This document shows positions 43,501 through 52,627 of a stretch of DNA of 64,000 nt, in pieces. Position 1 is the first letter of the stretch. Every line of letters starts with the position of its first letter. Origin of the DNA: an uncultured Flavobacteriales bacterium (GTDB taxonomy: Bacteria > Bacteroidota > Bacteroidia > Flavobacteriales_D > Sanyastnellaceae); NCBI GenBank assembly GCA_937881575.1, contig CALGEI010000042.1, forward strand, positions 62,001 to 126,000, given 5' to 3'. The notes under the pieces are model-generated. The model worked only from the letters and a program-made list of their open reading frames with translations, did not search any database and was not told the DNA's origin. A program made the translations under genes and the position numbers.

Positions 43501-44244
43501 TTATTTGCCCAAAATGTAATGCTCAATCGCCATGGTCATAGAGGGAGCCGTTGGCGTTGGCGCAGTAATATCCACACGAAGATTGGCGTCTTTGGCTGCT
43601 TTCACAGTGGTTGGTCCGAAGGTTGCGATGTGCGTATCGCCTTGAACAAACTTCGGGAAGTTCTTAAGGAGACTTTCGATGCCACTAGGGCTGTAAAACA
43701 CCAAAACATCATATTTCACATCGCTCAAGTCGCTCAAATCAGAACAAACAGTGCGATACATCATGGCTTTGCTATAATTGACCCCTGCTTCATCCAAGAA
43801 CTTTGGAATCGAAGGCTTCATCAAATCACTGCAAGGCAAAATGTAGGATTCAGTTTTGTGTTTTTTGATGTGCTCCATCAAGTCTTGAAAGCTTTGCTTA
43901 CCGAAGAAGATTTTGCGCTTCCGATAGACGACATACTTCTGTAGATAGAAAGCTGTTGCTTCACTGATACAGAAGTATTTCATGGTATCAGGGACTTCGT
44001 AACGCAGTTCTTCCGCCAGACGAAAAAAGTGATCGATGGCGTTTCTGCTCGTCAAAATGACAGCTGTGTGCTCTGCAAAGGCAACCCTTTGCTGACGAAA
44101 CTCCTGCCCGTCTACGCCTTCCACATGAATGAAAGGACGGAAATCGATGGTGAGTTTTTGACGTTCAGCTAGGTCAAAGTAGGGAGATTTCTCAGTCGTT
44201 GGTCGGGGCTGCGAAATCAGAATGGTCTTGAGCTTTTGCGCCAT
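43501..44244 (-). CDS. hemD: Uroporphyrinogen-III synthase
   Basis: HemD cyclises hydroxymethylbilane to uroporphyrinogen III for heme and siroheme. Primary sequence in this family is poorly conserved. This 247-residue protein shows the two-domain pattern: TILISQPRP at the start, ILTSRNAIDHFF (about 64-75), the FCISEATAFYLQK segment, and VLVFYSPSGIESLLKNFP with THIATFGPTTVKAAKDA in the second half. It is followed after eight bases by rnpA and preceded by the DUF4271 gene, an order common in Bacteroidota that supports the call. Confidence 0.88.
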   Translation of the reverse strand: MAQKLKTILISQPRPTTEKSPYFDLAERQKLTIDFRPFIHVEGVDGQEFRQQRVAFAEHTAVILTSRNAIDHFFRLAEELRYEVPDTMKYFCISEATAFYLQKYVVYRKRKIFFGKQSFQDLMEHIKKHKTESYILPCSDLMKPSIPKFLDEAGVNYSKAMMYRTVCSDLSDLSDVKYDVLVFYSPSGIESLLKNFPKFVQGDTHIATFGPTTVKAAKDANLRVDITAPTPTAPSMTMAIEHYILGK

Positions 44245-44267
44245 ATCGGGGTCTTGGTTGCTCGAAC

Positions 44268-44954
44268 TTACGAGCCCAAGAATTCAAAGTAAAGAATCCA
44301 AGTGGGTCCGATTTCGAAGGTGCAAATGTACGCAATTCCCCACCCAAAATGAACTGATGCTCGAACAACCGCCTGCAGTTGACGAAGCCATTTCAACACA
44401 ATCCAAATCCACCAAAGCTGTGTCATTGTCTGAAGAGGACTGCAATCAATCGTAAATCCGGGATTTTGTACGAGATAAAGAAAGAAGACAGTTAATAGTC
44501 CCCAAAGTAGCCAGTTGCGCATGTGTCGATCGATCTCAAGCCCACGCATAACAGCTTTTTTTTCTAGCGTGACCCAAGCTCCGATCCAAGCTCCCGCTGT
44601 GCGCGTTATCAACGCCAGCAATCCCAATAACGCCCCGGCTGCACACCCGGTCCAAGCGGGGAATCCACCATCTGGAAGTTCGGAATGTTGAGCGACGGCC
44701 CAAACGCCACCGCACAAACTCCATGCAATAATGCCGATGCTATGACTTGTGATGGTGCCGCCAGTACTGGCAGATTCATCGGCGAGACGCTTCCAAACAC
44801 GCTTGATTCGATAGGCTGTCCACAAGGTCAAGTTCCATTCGCGATCGAATCGTATGCGTAAGATTATGGTGGCAAGCATTCCTAGTGTCCACATCAAAAG
44901 GACGGGGCCAAAAACCACATGAGAGGGGATGAGTATGGATTGACCTTCAAACAC
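44268..44954 (-). CDS. DUF4271 family membrane protein
   Basis: This 228-residue protein has six to seven hydrophobic helices and ends FGWGIAYICTFEIGPTWILY, the pattern of the DUF4271 C-terminus (Y-x-x-x-L-C-A-L-E-I-L-P). The position directly upstream of hemD (23-bp gap) is conserved in Bacteroidota. Start is a GTG at 44954, with an AATCTTCG element four bases before it, so the transcript leader would be very short. Function unknown; the link to heme synthesis is by neighbourhood only. Confidence 0.82.
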   Translation of the reverse strand: MFEGQSILIPSHVVFGPVLLMWTLGMLATIILRIRFDREWNLTLWTAYRIKRVWKRLADESASTGGTITSHSIGIIAWSLCGGVWAVAQHSELPDGGFPAWTGCAAGALLGLLALITRTAGAWIGAWVTLEKKAVMRGLEIDRHMRNWLLWGLLTVFFLYLVQNPGFTIDCSPLQTMTQLWWIWIVLKWLRQLQAVVRASVHFGWGIAYICTFEIGPTWILYFEFLGS

Positions 44955-44958
44955 GCTG

Positions 44959-44966
44959 CGAAGATT
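44959..44966 (-). promoter_or_regulatory. Candidate -7 promoter element of the DUF4271-hemD operon
   Basis: On the minus strand AATCTTCG lies four bases upstream of the GTG start, matching the recurring octamer except for its first base. It would give an almost leaderless transcript. Confidence 0.3.
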
Positions 44967-45014
44967 GGAAAGAATCCTTGATTTGTTTTGTCATTCTTCT
45001 CAGAATCGAAGGAC

Positions 45015-48000
45015 TTAATAAGCAGGAGCTACATGCACAGGGGCCACGCGCTGAATGCGAAGTCCGCTTCCTGCCATTTCGAAAATGACTTGCAGCAGGT
45101 AACTTCCTGGAGCGGCTAAAATGCCATGTTCATTTCGCCCGTCCCATGCGCCTATCAAAGTTTGTTGACCGGGGGCAATCCAGGGGCTATTTGGAAGGCG
45201 ACAAATGGCTTGTCCCGAGACCGATAGTATGGCCACGTGAGCCTGCCAAACAGTTGACTGCGCTCCCGGGCGAAGTGCATAAAGGACCGCGCCTGGCATG
45301 GAGTTGTGGCTCGACCTTGACCACGTGCTTTGAATGAGTTCGATGGAAGGGAAATTGGACGTCTGTGCCGCTTCGAGTCGAACGTTCCAGCTGTTTCGCT
45401 CACCCGGAGTCGAGCCACTGGGGTGAGAGCTCGATTGCCATTGAGACAGATCACTGGATTGCATCCGTTCCAAAGAGGTTACCCTGGAAGTTGACCAGGG
45501 GGCATCCAAATCGGGATGCAGAGAAACCGTTTCGATTGCCAACGAAGGTGATTGTAAATGAACCTGCTTCCGGCCGAACAAGCTGGGCAACGAAACCGCA
45601 ATAGCGTGCGGTGTATTCAAACGGTTTGGGCAAGCCGCCAAAGCCCATGGTTGATGTGGGGGTATTTGCCAACTCACCCCTGTAGCCAAAGGAATCCAGT
45701 CCGATGGAAACGGAATTTCTTCTGTGGATATGAACCAGTTGGCGGTGCCAACTGCGGTCGATGCAGTGTGCGAAATTTCGATAAATGGCTCCCCAAAAGC
45801 ATCGGCGTCGAGCACCTCGTTGAGGAAGAGTTTTGGTGCGGATGCGGGTTCGTTTGTATTGGACTCGGATGGTGAAGTTTGGAACCATTCGAGTTGACCA
45901 CGAACGTCCATTGCCAGGATGGAATCGGGTATGGATTGTGCAGATGATTGTGCCCACAGGGTATTCACGTTGGCATATTCGAACCCTGAAATGGATTCTT
46001 GTAGAGCAGGGATGTGGAACCTCAGCGAGTCGAGCCAAACCGGTCGGCTGAATAGAAAGTATGTCTCATCCGCGGAGATTCCGTGCATCAAAAGGTGTCC
46101 ATCGAAGTCCGTGTCGATGGGTTCATCAGACCATGAGTCGAGATGTTCAGCCGGATCGGTTGTGCCCGGGCTAGCCCCGAACACATTTCCGCTTGACGTC
46201 CAGTTTCTGCTGTTTTGAGCAGGGCCATTGACATCCACACGGACGAGACTGAAACCCGATTCTGCTTGCTTTCGATTGGGATGCCAACAGGCGGAGTAAT
46301 GCACTTCATCCAAGACCTTCCCCGATGCATTCTTGAGGACAACATTGCCTGTCTCATTGGGTAAATTTCCGGGAAAGACCACCCAACGCTCACCCACTTG
46401 AAGAATGCGCCGTTCTTGGCAAACGTAATCGCCACATTGGACGCCCCCGATCTCAATGGCCAGGGAGTCGTTCCGATTAAAGATTTCAATAAACTCTCCC
46501 CAGACGGCGGAACTTCCTAGTGGGCTGGGAGAGATTTCGGCAATCACCAAGTCTTTGGGTTCCGGAAACTTGGCCGTTTTGAGTTTGACCTTAAAGCTGA
46601 AACGGTTCATTGAAGACCAATCCGAATAACAGGATTTTACATCCAATACTTGGAATTGAATGTCTTGATCTGGAGTGGAAATGTGTTGACTCCAATGCAT
46701 TCTCTCTGGAAACGCATCATCAAGGGAACACGTGATGCTTCCCTTTGGGAGGCATTCCCAAGAAGAGAGCGGATCGACCGCCGCATTGAATTCAATGAAT
46801 CCCGTGTTGGAGGAAGTTGGAACGATTTGCGCAATCATCAAGGAATCATTTGGAAGCGCTGCGAAATTTTCTTGTTCGCTGGCGAACCCCGGTGAACATC
46901 CATCGGGATCTTGGCTCCCGGTCCAATTGACATGAGCAGCGCAGGCTCCCGGTTGTAAATTTTGAAGAGAGACGCCTCCATTTTCCCCATTCCACCAGGA
47001 TTGACGATAATGAATGGCATCCAAAAGCGATCCGTCCCAGCGCAGCAGACCCAATCCATCGCCTGCGTCATTGAATGCGGCAGCTCCATCAATGAACGCT
47101 TCATGCGTGGCCCCGTCTACAATCGGTTCCTCACAGCCTGAAATAAGGAATCGTTCACCGGGAATTAGAATACCATCCCATGGTGGTCGCGGGGCGAGTG
47201 GAATGATTTCGTTCGCACCCTCGTCCCACCAGAACCAGTGTTTTATCTGAAAATGGCGATCGGATCGATTCAAAACTTCGGCCCATTCGCACGCAGGTAA
47301 ATAAGCATGTGGTGTCGGGTCAGCCATGATCTCAGTCAATACAATGTCTCCTTGATGGGCCGTGTTGGGAGGATTCCACACGACTTGAACCGTGGTGTCA
47401 ATTAAGATGTTGCCAACCAAATCGGTGAAATGGGCGAGGTCAAAAAATCGCGGGTGTCCTGCGATCCAATGGGTGTCGGCGTTTGATCGGAAAGTTTTGG
47501 TCGAGCCTTCGAACTCAGGGAAGTGAACCAAGGATCCCATGTTGAAGGTCACCTGGCCCAATTCGGAACGCACAGGTTCGTTGAAGTGCCAAAGCAAGAC
47601 AGAGTCGCCTTCCCACGTGATATGGCTCAATTTAGGAGAGCATGTGTCAGGAATGAACGGACTGAATTGTTCCAACTCGAATTCAATGGCATCGATGTTG
47701 GAGGTGGTGAACTGAGTCGAGAGGCCGATGCAGGTCGGGATGGCGTGGGTCACTCCATATGAAGCAGTTGGAGCGCCATTTTCAAGGATGGATTCGATTG
47801 ATAGGGTGGCCACCGTGTCGCCTGGCAATTGAGTCCATGTCAACCAAGCATCCATGCTTTCTGCGAACAATCCGGGTTGGAGTTCAAGCAGCACGGGAAA
47901 GAGCTCCCCATCAGGCATGGACTCAAGAACACGCCTCCATTCAATTGCGTCTTGATTGCCATTGCTTCCTAAATGCAAGAAGCTTCCAGGAGCCATCGGC

Positions 48001-48350
48001 TCGCTATTTGCCGTCCAGCCTGAAACGGGTATCGGGGGTTCGTTTGCGCCTTCGATCGGCGAGAAAAAATGCAAGCGGCTGAAGTTGTTGATTGAACTTG
48101 CAAAGTCAGCAGACCAGCGGACGCGTACAGTACGTCCCAGAGAATCAGGAGATTGTTCAGCGGAATTCAAACAGGCATAAACCCAAGCTTGCCCTGCTCC
48201 TGTGGCATCCAGCTGCCATAGCGTGTCGGCTTGATTCCATTGACCCGATGAATGGTGCCAGATCAGCTGTTCTGTCGGCTGAGCGAATAAATTCTCCCCG
48301 GCCCAAAATAACAAGGCTACACAACCGGCCCATTTGATGACTCTCCCCAT
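45015..48350 (-). CDS. Large exported protein with lamin-tail domains
   Basis: This 1111-residue protein has a signal peptide (MGRVIKWAGCVALLFWAGENLFAQ region, about 1-24). At least three lamin-tail (LTD) domains follow, beginning near 332 (DIVLTEIMADPTPHAYLPAC), 597 (DLVIAEISPSPLGSSAVWGE) and 839 (LFLNEVLDADAFGEPFIEI). A bacterial Ig-like region lies near 270. The C-terminus (about 1045-1105) reads like a FlgD Ig-like domain ending GSYLLQVIFEMAGSG. LTD proteins in Bacteroidota are usually surface or periplasmic and sometimes bind nucleic acid or glycans; no catalytic motif is visible. The long frame extends upstream to 48623 over asd, but the signal peptide fixes the start at 48350. Confidence 0.85.
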   Translation of the reverse strand: MGRVIKWAGCVALLFWAGENLFAQPTEQLIWHHSSGQWNQADTLWQLDATGAGQAWVYACLNSAEQSPDSLGRTVRVRWSADFASSINNFSRLHFFSPIEGANEPPIPVSGWTANSEPMAPGSFLHLGSNGNQDAIEWRRVLESMPDGELFPVLLELQPGLFAESMDAWLTWTQLPGDTVATLSIESILENGAPTASYGVTHAIPTCIGLSTQFTTSNIDAIEFELEQFSPFIPDTCSPKLSHITWEGDSVLLWHFNEPVRSELGQVTFNMGSLVHFPEFEGSTKTFRSNADTHWIAGHPRFFDLAHFTDLVGNILIDTTVQVVWNPPNTAHQGDIVLTEIMADPTPHAYLPACEWAEVLNRSDRHFQIKHWFWWDEGANEIIPLAPRPPWDGILIPGERFLISGCEEPIVDGATHEAFIDGAAAFNDAGDGLGLLRWDGSLLDAIHYRQSWWNGENGGVSLQNLQPGACAAHVNWTGSQDPDGCSPGFASEQENFAALPNDSLMIAQIVPTSSNTGFIEFNAAVDPLSSWECLPKGSITCSLDDAFPERMHWSQHISTPDQDIQFQVLDVKSCYSDWSSMNRFSFKVKLKTAKFPEPKDLVIAEISPSPLGSSAVWGEFIEIFNRNDSLAIEIGGVQCGDYVCQERRILQVGERWVVFPGNLPNETGNVVLKNASGKVLDEVHYSACWHPNRKQAESGFSLVRVDVNGPAQNSRNWTSSGNVFGASPGTTDPAEHLDSWSDEPIDTDFDGHLLMHGISADETYFLFSRPVWLDSLRFHIPALQESISGFEYANVNTLWAQSSAQSIPDSILAMDVRGQLEWFQTSPSESNTNEPASAPKLFLNEVLDADAFGEPFIEISHTASTAVGTANWFISTEEIPFPSDWIPLATGVSWQIPPHQPWALAACPNRLNTPHAIAVSLPSLFGRKQVHLQSPSLAIETVSLHPDLDAPWSTSRVTSLERMQSSDLSQWQSSSHPSGSTPGERNSWNVRLEAAQTSNFPSIELIQSTWSRSSHNSMPGAVLYALRPGAQSTVWQAHVAILSVSGQAICRLPNSPWIAPGQQTLIGAWDGRNEHGILAAPGSYLLQVIFEMAGSGLRIQRVAPVHVAPAY

Positions 48351-48440
48351 CCTCTTTCCTTCAACTATGATGCGGCAAAGTTCCGGTTTTTGGCAGAAAT
48401 TCGGCGTGTCAAGTATCAATTCAAAGACGACGAATATCAA

Positions 48441-49475
48441 ATGGGTTTCAATAAGAAAAGCGAAGAAAACGGCCTTGTCGTAGCAGTAATTGGGGCAACA
48501 GGACTGGTCGGAGGCACCATGCTCAAGGTGCTGGAAGAATTGAGTTTCCCTGTGCGGACTCTGTTGCCAGTGGGCAGTGAGCGCAGTGTCGGAAAAGAAG
48601 TTGTTTTTCAAGGGGAGTCCCACCGTGTTATTGGAATGGAAGATTCTCTTCGGGCGGCTCCGCAGCTTGCCTTGTTCAGTGCTGGCGGATCAGTGAGCCT
48701 GGAGTGGGCTCCGCGCTTCGCAGCCCAGGGTTGCACCGTCATTGACAACAGCAGTGCATGGCGCATGGACCCGAAGTGCCCTTTGGTCGTTCCCGAAGTC
48801 AATGGATTGGACATTGCGCCCCATCACTTGATCATTGCCAACCCCAATTGCACCACCATGCAACTCGTCATGGCACTGAAGCCTCTGCACGATGCGTTTA
48901 CAATTGAGCGGGGCATTGTCAGCACCTACCAAAGCATCACCGGAACGGGGCAGGCCGCGATGGCTCAGCTGCAAGCAGAACGTGCGGGAAAAACAGCGAC
49001 AGGGGTATATCCGCATCCCATTGACATGAATGTCATTCCACATTGCGATGTGTTCGAAGAGAATGGATACACGCGGGAGGAGATGAAAGTGTGGAATGAA
49101 ACCAAGAAAATATTAGACGATGATACCGTCCACATGACGTGCACGGCGGTGCGAGTGCCGGTGATGGGTGGGCACAGCGAAAGCGTTTACCTCGAATTGG
49201 CCCGAGACTTTGAAATGGATGACGTGTTTCAACTGTTGCGCGATTTTGACGGTGTTGAAGTCATTGATGATCCGGCGAATAATGTATATCCGATGCCGCT
49301 GCAAGCTGCCGGAAAAAACGAAGTGTTTGTCGGGCGAATTCGCAGAGATCTTGCGCATGATCGCGGGTTGCATCTTTGGATTGTGGCGGACAATTTACGC
49401 AAAGGAGCAGCCACCAACACGGTCCAAATCGCGGAATACTTATGGAAACAAGGACGTTGGACCGGGGCTTCCTGA
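48441..49475 (+). CDS. asd: Aspartate-semialdehyde dehydrogenase
   Basis: The enzyme reduces aspartyl phosphate to the semialdehyde, the branch point for lysine/diaminopimelate, threonine and methionine synthesis. The 344-residue protein has the NADP-binding AVIGATGLVGGTML (about 14-27), the nucleophilic cysteine in IANPNCTTMQL (near 136), and the catalytic His in GGHSESVYLE (near 245). The ATG at 48441 is chosen; an in-frame TTG 17 codons earlier has no homology. It is divergent from the lamin-tail gene, with 90 bp between starts, and 57 bp upstream of a TonB receptor gene. Confidence 0.95.
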   Translation: MGFNKKSEENGLVVAVIGATGLVGGTMLKVLEELSFPVRTLLPVGSERSVGKEVVFQGESHRVIGMEDSLRAAPQLALFSAGGSVSLEWAPRFAAQGCTVIDNSSAWRMDPKCPLVVPEVNGLDIAPHHLIIANPNCTTMQLVMALKPLHDAFTIERGIVSTYQSITGTGQAAMAQLQAERAGKTATGVYPHPIDMNVIPHCDVFEENGYTREEMKVWNETKKILDDDTVHMTCTAVRVPVMGGHSESVYLELARDFEMDDVFQLLRDFDGVEVIDDPANNVYPMPLQAAGKNEVFVGRIRRDLAHDRGLHLWIVADNLRKGAATNTVQIAEYLWKQGRWTGAS

Positions 49476-49532
49476 AATCCTCTTAACTTGCGTGCACCTC
49501 GGATTTCGAGGGAATCGATTGCATCTGTTCTC

Positions 49533-52418
49533 ATGACCCATTCGCACCCTTCAGCCTTGCGTTCGCTTGTTTTGATCGCGACTGCCTTTCTCTTCATTTC
49601 AAACGTCAACGCCCAAACCCAGATATCGGGTCGGGTGCTCGATCAAGTGACGGGAGAATCTCTGGTCGGAGCGTCGGTTTATTTGGAGGAATATGCCACC
49701 GGAGGCATGACGGACTTTGATGGGAATTTTCGTTTCAGTACCCGGCAAACGGGCGAGGCACATTTAGTCGTGAGCATGATTGGCTATGAAGCTTTGCGCT
49801 CGTACATCCAGCTTCCAGCTCGCCAAGGGGGCAATCTCGGAATGGCAGGGATTGATATGGGGCTGCTCGTTATGAAAAGTTCGACGATTGGTTTGGCTGA
49901 GGCGAATATCATTGCGTCTGTTGCCATCGACCGCGAGACTCCGATCGCTGTATCCACGTTGGATGCACGTACCATTGAAGAACAAATGGGGGACAAAGAA
50001 TTGGTGGAAACCTTGAACATCACACCCGGTGTTTATGCCACCAAAAGTGGCGGTGGATTTGGGGATAGCCGCATCAATATTCGCGGGTTTGACCAGCGCA
50101 ACGTGGCCGTTTTAATCAACGGAATTCCGGTCAATGATATGGAAAGCGGTTGGGTGTACTGGTCGAATTGGGCGGGATTGGGTGACGCGGTGAATACCAT
50201 GCAAGTGCAGCGGGGGCTAGGCGCGTCGAAGTTGGCCATCAATTCTGTTGGAGGAACACTCAACATCATCACCAAGGCGACGGACATGAATCGTGGAGGG
50301 AGTTTTATGCAGAGTATGACGGATTATGGCCGTTACAAATCGATGCTCTCCCTAAGTTCTGGCATTCTACCGAGTGGCTGGGCTGTGAGCGCTGTGGGCA
50401 GTCGCACTGCGGGCAACGCTTATGTGGACGCCACCTTCATCGATGCCTGGAGTTATTTCTTAACAGCAGCCAAAGATTTTGGGGCCCACCGGTTGGTTTT
50501 CACTGCGATTGGCGCTCCGCAAACCCACGGCCAACGACGTGGTCAATTGACTGTTGATCGCTTCAATGACCTCAATGCGCTGGGGTATGAAGCCCACCGA
50601 TGGAATGAGGATTGGGGGTATCTCAACCGCGGAGATTATGAGAATGCCACGTTCAATTCTCGCACCAATGGCTATCACAAGCCACAATTTGCACTCAACC
50701 ATTATTTTCAATTGAGTGAGCGTGCCAACGTCGCCACGAGTTATTACATCAGCACAGGCCAGGGATATGGTTCTCGTTATGATGGCACAAGCACGCCACG
50801 TTTGAGTGAATCGTATGTGGATGAGGCAGGGGTTTCCCGCACCGTGAAAACCACGCTCAATTGGGATTACCTCTACGATTCCAATGCATCCAACAACCAA
50901 ATGACGACCTATGCGGCCGATGCGATTGCTTTCAATGAAAGTGCCCAGGCTTGGATTGACACGGTTCATGCCTTTGGCGATCCGGTGGTCATGGAGGGCG
51001 ACACCCTTGTCGGAGGGCGCAGCCGGAGCTTGATTGAAAATGCGCACAACGAGCATTTTTGGACCGGTGCCTTGTCCACCTTAAGAGTGGATCTCAGTGA
51101 CCGTTTGCAACTCATGGCAGGCATTGATGCCCGGTATTACGCGGGCAAGCACTTCACCAAAGTGGACAACCTCCTCGGGGGGGATTATTACCTCCAGTCC
51201 TTCGGCAGTTCAGATGGATACGGGGTGAACCCTGAGTACAATTTGCTCGCGCAACCCGGAGATGTCGTGGACTACGATGATATCGGAAAAGTGAGCTATG
51301 GTGGCGGTTTTGCCCAAATGGAATACAAAGACGACCGGTTCAGTCTGTTCGCAGCGGGAACCTTGAGCTACACGCAGTACCGTCGAATCGATCCTTACAA
51401 GTATTTCCGCTACGAAGAGACGGGCATGCAGAACGTCACGGAAGTCGATCCTGAAACGGGCGAGCTGGTCACCTCTGAGCAATTTATGTACGGGATTAAG
51501 TCCGAAAAGGCGAGCAGCTGGGGATACAATGCCAAGGCCGGCGGAAGCGTGCGGTTGGGCGAAACGAGCCACCTCTATGTCAATGGCGGCGTGTACTCGA
51601 GAGCTCCCTTCATTCGTTACGTGTTCACCAACTATTCGAATGTCTTGAGCAACGATCGGTTGACCAATGAAAAAGTGGCGGCATTGGAAGCGGGTTACCG
51701 TTTTCGCTGGCGCGGGATTTCATTTGATGTCAATGCCTACCACACCCAATGGCGTGATAAGAGCATCATGAGCAGTCCGTTGCTGCGTCCTGATGGCACC
51801 GAATACCGAGCGTTCATTACGGGATTGACCCAGACGCATGAAGGACTTGAGTTTGAGTGGAAGGCGCGTCCATTCCGTTTCTTGGAAATTGGCGGCATGG
51901 CGTCCTTCGGCAACTGGCGCTGGGAGAATGATGTGAATGCAGAGATCATCAGTGAAGAAGGCGGCGAAGTGTTGGAATCCCTCTTCATCTATTCTGCCGG
52001 CCTCAAAGTCAGCGATGCGCCACAGCAGCAAATTGGATTTTTGAGCAGCTTCAACTTCGGAAAGGGCTGGCGTTTTGGAGCGAATTATGTTCACAACAGC
52101 AAGTTGTACGCTCGATTCGAAGTGGATGCCGACCGAACGGATCCCGAACGTGCGGGTCTGCAACCGGTGATGCTTCCGTCTTTTGGCTACTTGGATTTGA
52201 GAGGGAGCTATTCATTTGACCTTGCAGGCGTGTCCTGGAGGGCCAGTGTCAATGTGCAGAATGCCTTGAACAATATCTACATTTCCGATGGATTTGAGAC
52301 GTTCGTCACGAATCCACAAACAGGGGAGAAGGAGCAAGGCACCGTGGAGAATGGGAGACTCGAGGGTTATTGGGCGTACGGAAGAACGATCAGCGCTTCG
52401 CTGAAGATGATGTTCTGA
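49533..52418 (+). CDS. TonB-dependent outer-membrane receptor
   Basis: This 961-residue receptor has a signal peptide ending SNVNAQ and a CarboxypepD-like domain (ISGRVLDQVTGESLVGASVY, about 26-110). The plug domain has NIRGFDQRNVAVLINGIPVN and GASKLAINSVGGTLNIITK, and the beta-barrel ends SASLKMMF. The domain order is that of SusC-like or metallophore receptors, but no SusD partner is adjacent, so a substrate cannot be named. A TAACTTGC promoter-like element lies at 49494. The start used is the ATG at 49533; the frame extends 15 codons further upstream. Confidence 0.93.
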   Translation: MTHSHPSALRSLVLIATAFLFISNVNAQTQISGRVLDQVTGESLVGASVYLEEYATGGMTDFDGNFRFSTRQTGEAHLVVSMIGYEALRSYIQLPARQGGNLGMAGIDMGLLVMKSSTIGLAEANIIASVAIDRETPIAVSTLDARTIEEQMGDKELVETLNITPGVYATKSGGGFGDSRINIRGFDQRNVAVLINGIPVNDMESGWVYWSNWAGLGDAVNTMQVQRGLGASKLAINSVGGTLNIITKATDMNRGGSFMQSMTDYGRYKSMLSLSSGILPSGWAVSAVGSRTAGNAYVDATFIDAWSYFLTAAKDFGAHRLVFTAIGAPQTHGQRRGQLTVDRFNDLNALGYEAHRWNEDWGYLNRGDYENATFNSRTNGYHKPQFALNHYFQLSERANVATSYYISTGQGYGSRYDGTSTPRLSESYVDEAGVSRTVKTTLNWDYLYDSNASNNQMTTYAADAIAFNESAQAWIDTVHAFGDPVVMEGDTLVGGRSRSLIENAHNEHFWTGALSTLRVDLSDRLQLMAGIDARYYAGKHFTKVDNLLGGDYYLQSFGSSDGYGVNPEYNLLAQPGDVVDYDDIGKVSYGGGFAQMEYKDDRFSLFAAGTLSYTQYRRIDPYKYFRYEETGMQNVTEVDPETGELVTSEQFMYGIKSEKASSWGYNAKAGGSVRLGETSHLYVNGGVYSRAPFIRYVFTNYSNVLSNDRLTNEKVAALEAGYRFRWRGISFDVNAYHTQWRDKSIMSSPLLRPDGTEYRAFITGLTQTHEGLEFEWKARPFRFLEIGGMASFGNWRWENDVNAEIISEEGGEVLESLFIYSAGLKVSDAPQQQIGFLSSFNFGKGWRFGANYVHNSKLYARFEVDADRTDPERAGLQPVMLPSFGYLDLRGSYSFDLAGVSWRASVNVQNALNNIYISDGFETFVTNPQTGEKEQGTVENGRLEGYWAYGRTISASLKMMF

Positions 52419-52442
52419 CGGCTGTTTCAATCAATTGAAGTC

Positions 52443-52476
52443 AAAAAAACCGCCTGCCCCCGAAGGGACAAGCGGT
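52443..52476 (-). terminator. Intrinsic terminator after tRNA-Thr
   Basis: On the minus strand a 12-bp stem (ACCGC...GCGGT) closed by a TTCG tetraloop is followed directly by a run of T (52443-52448). This is a strong intrinsic terminator, placed 12 bases beyond the tRNA-Thr gene. The plus strand has no T-run after it, so it serves the minus strand. Confidence 0.9.
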
Positions 52477-52487
52477 AAAAAAAAGCG

Positions 52488-52560
<73 letters not shown>

Positions 52561-52627
52561 ATGGGAGGGGATACGAACGACCTCAAACGGAGGTTACACT
52601 CTCACCCGAATTCTTGCTCCATGAGAG

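Noticed and set aside
48351-48623. N-terminal extension of the lamin-tail protein to 48623
   Set aside because: It would overlap the divergent asd gene and places 91 residues before an obvious signal peptide.
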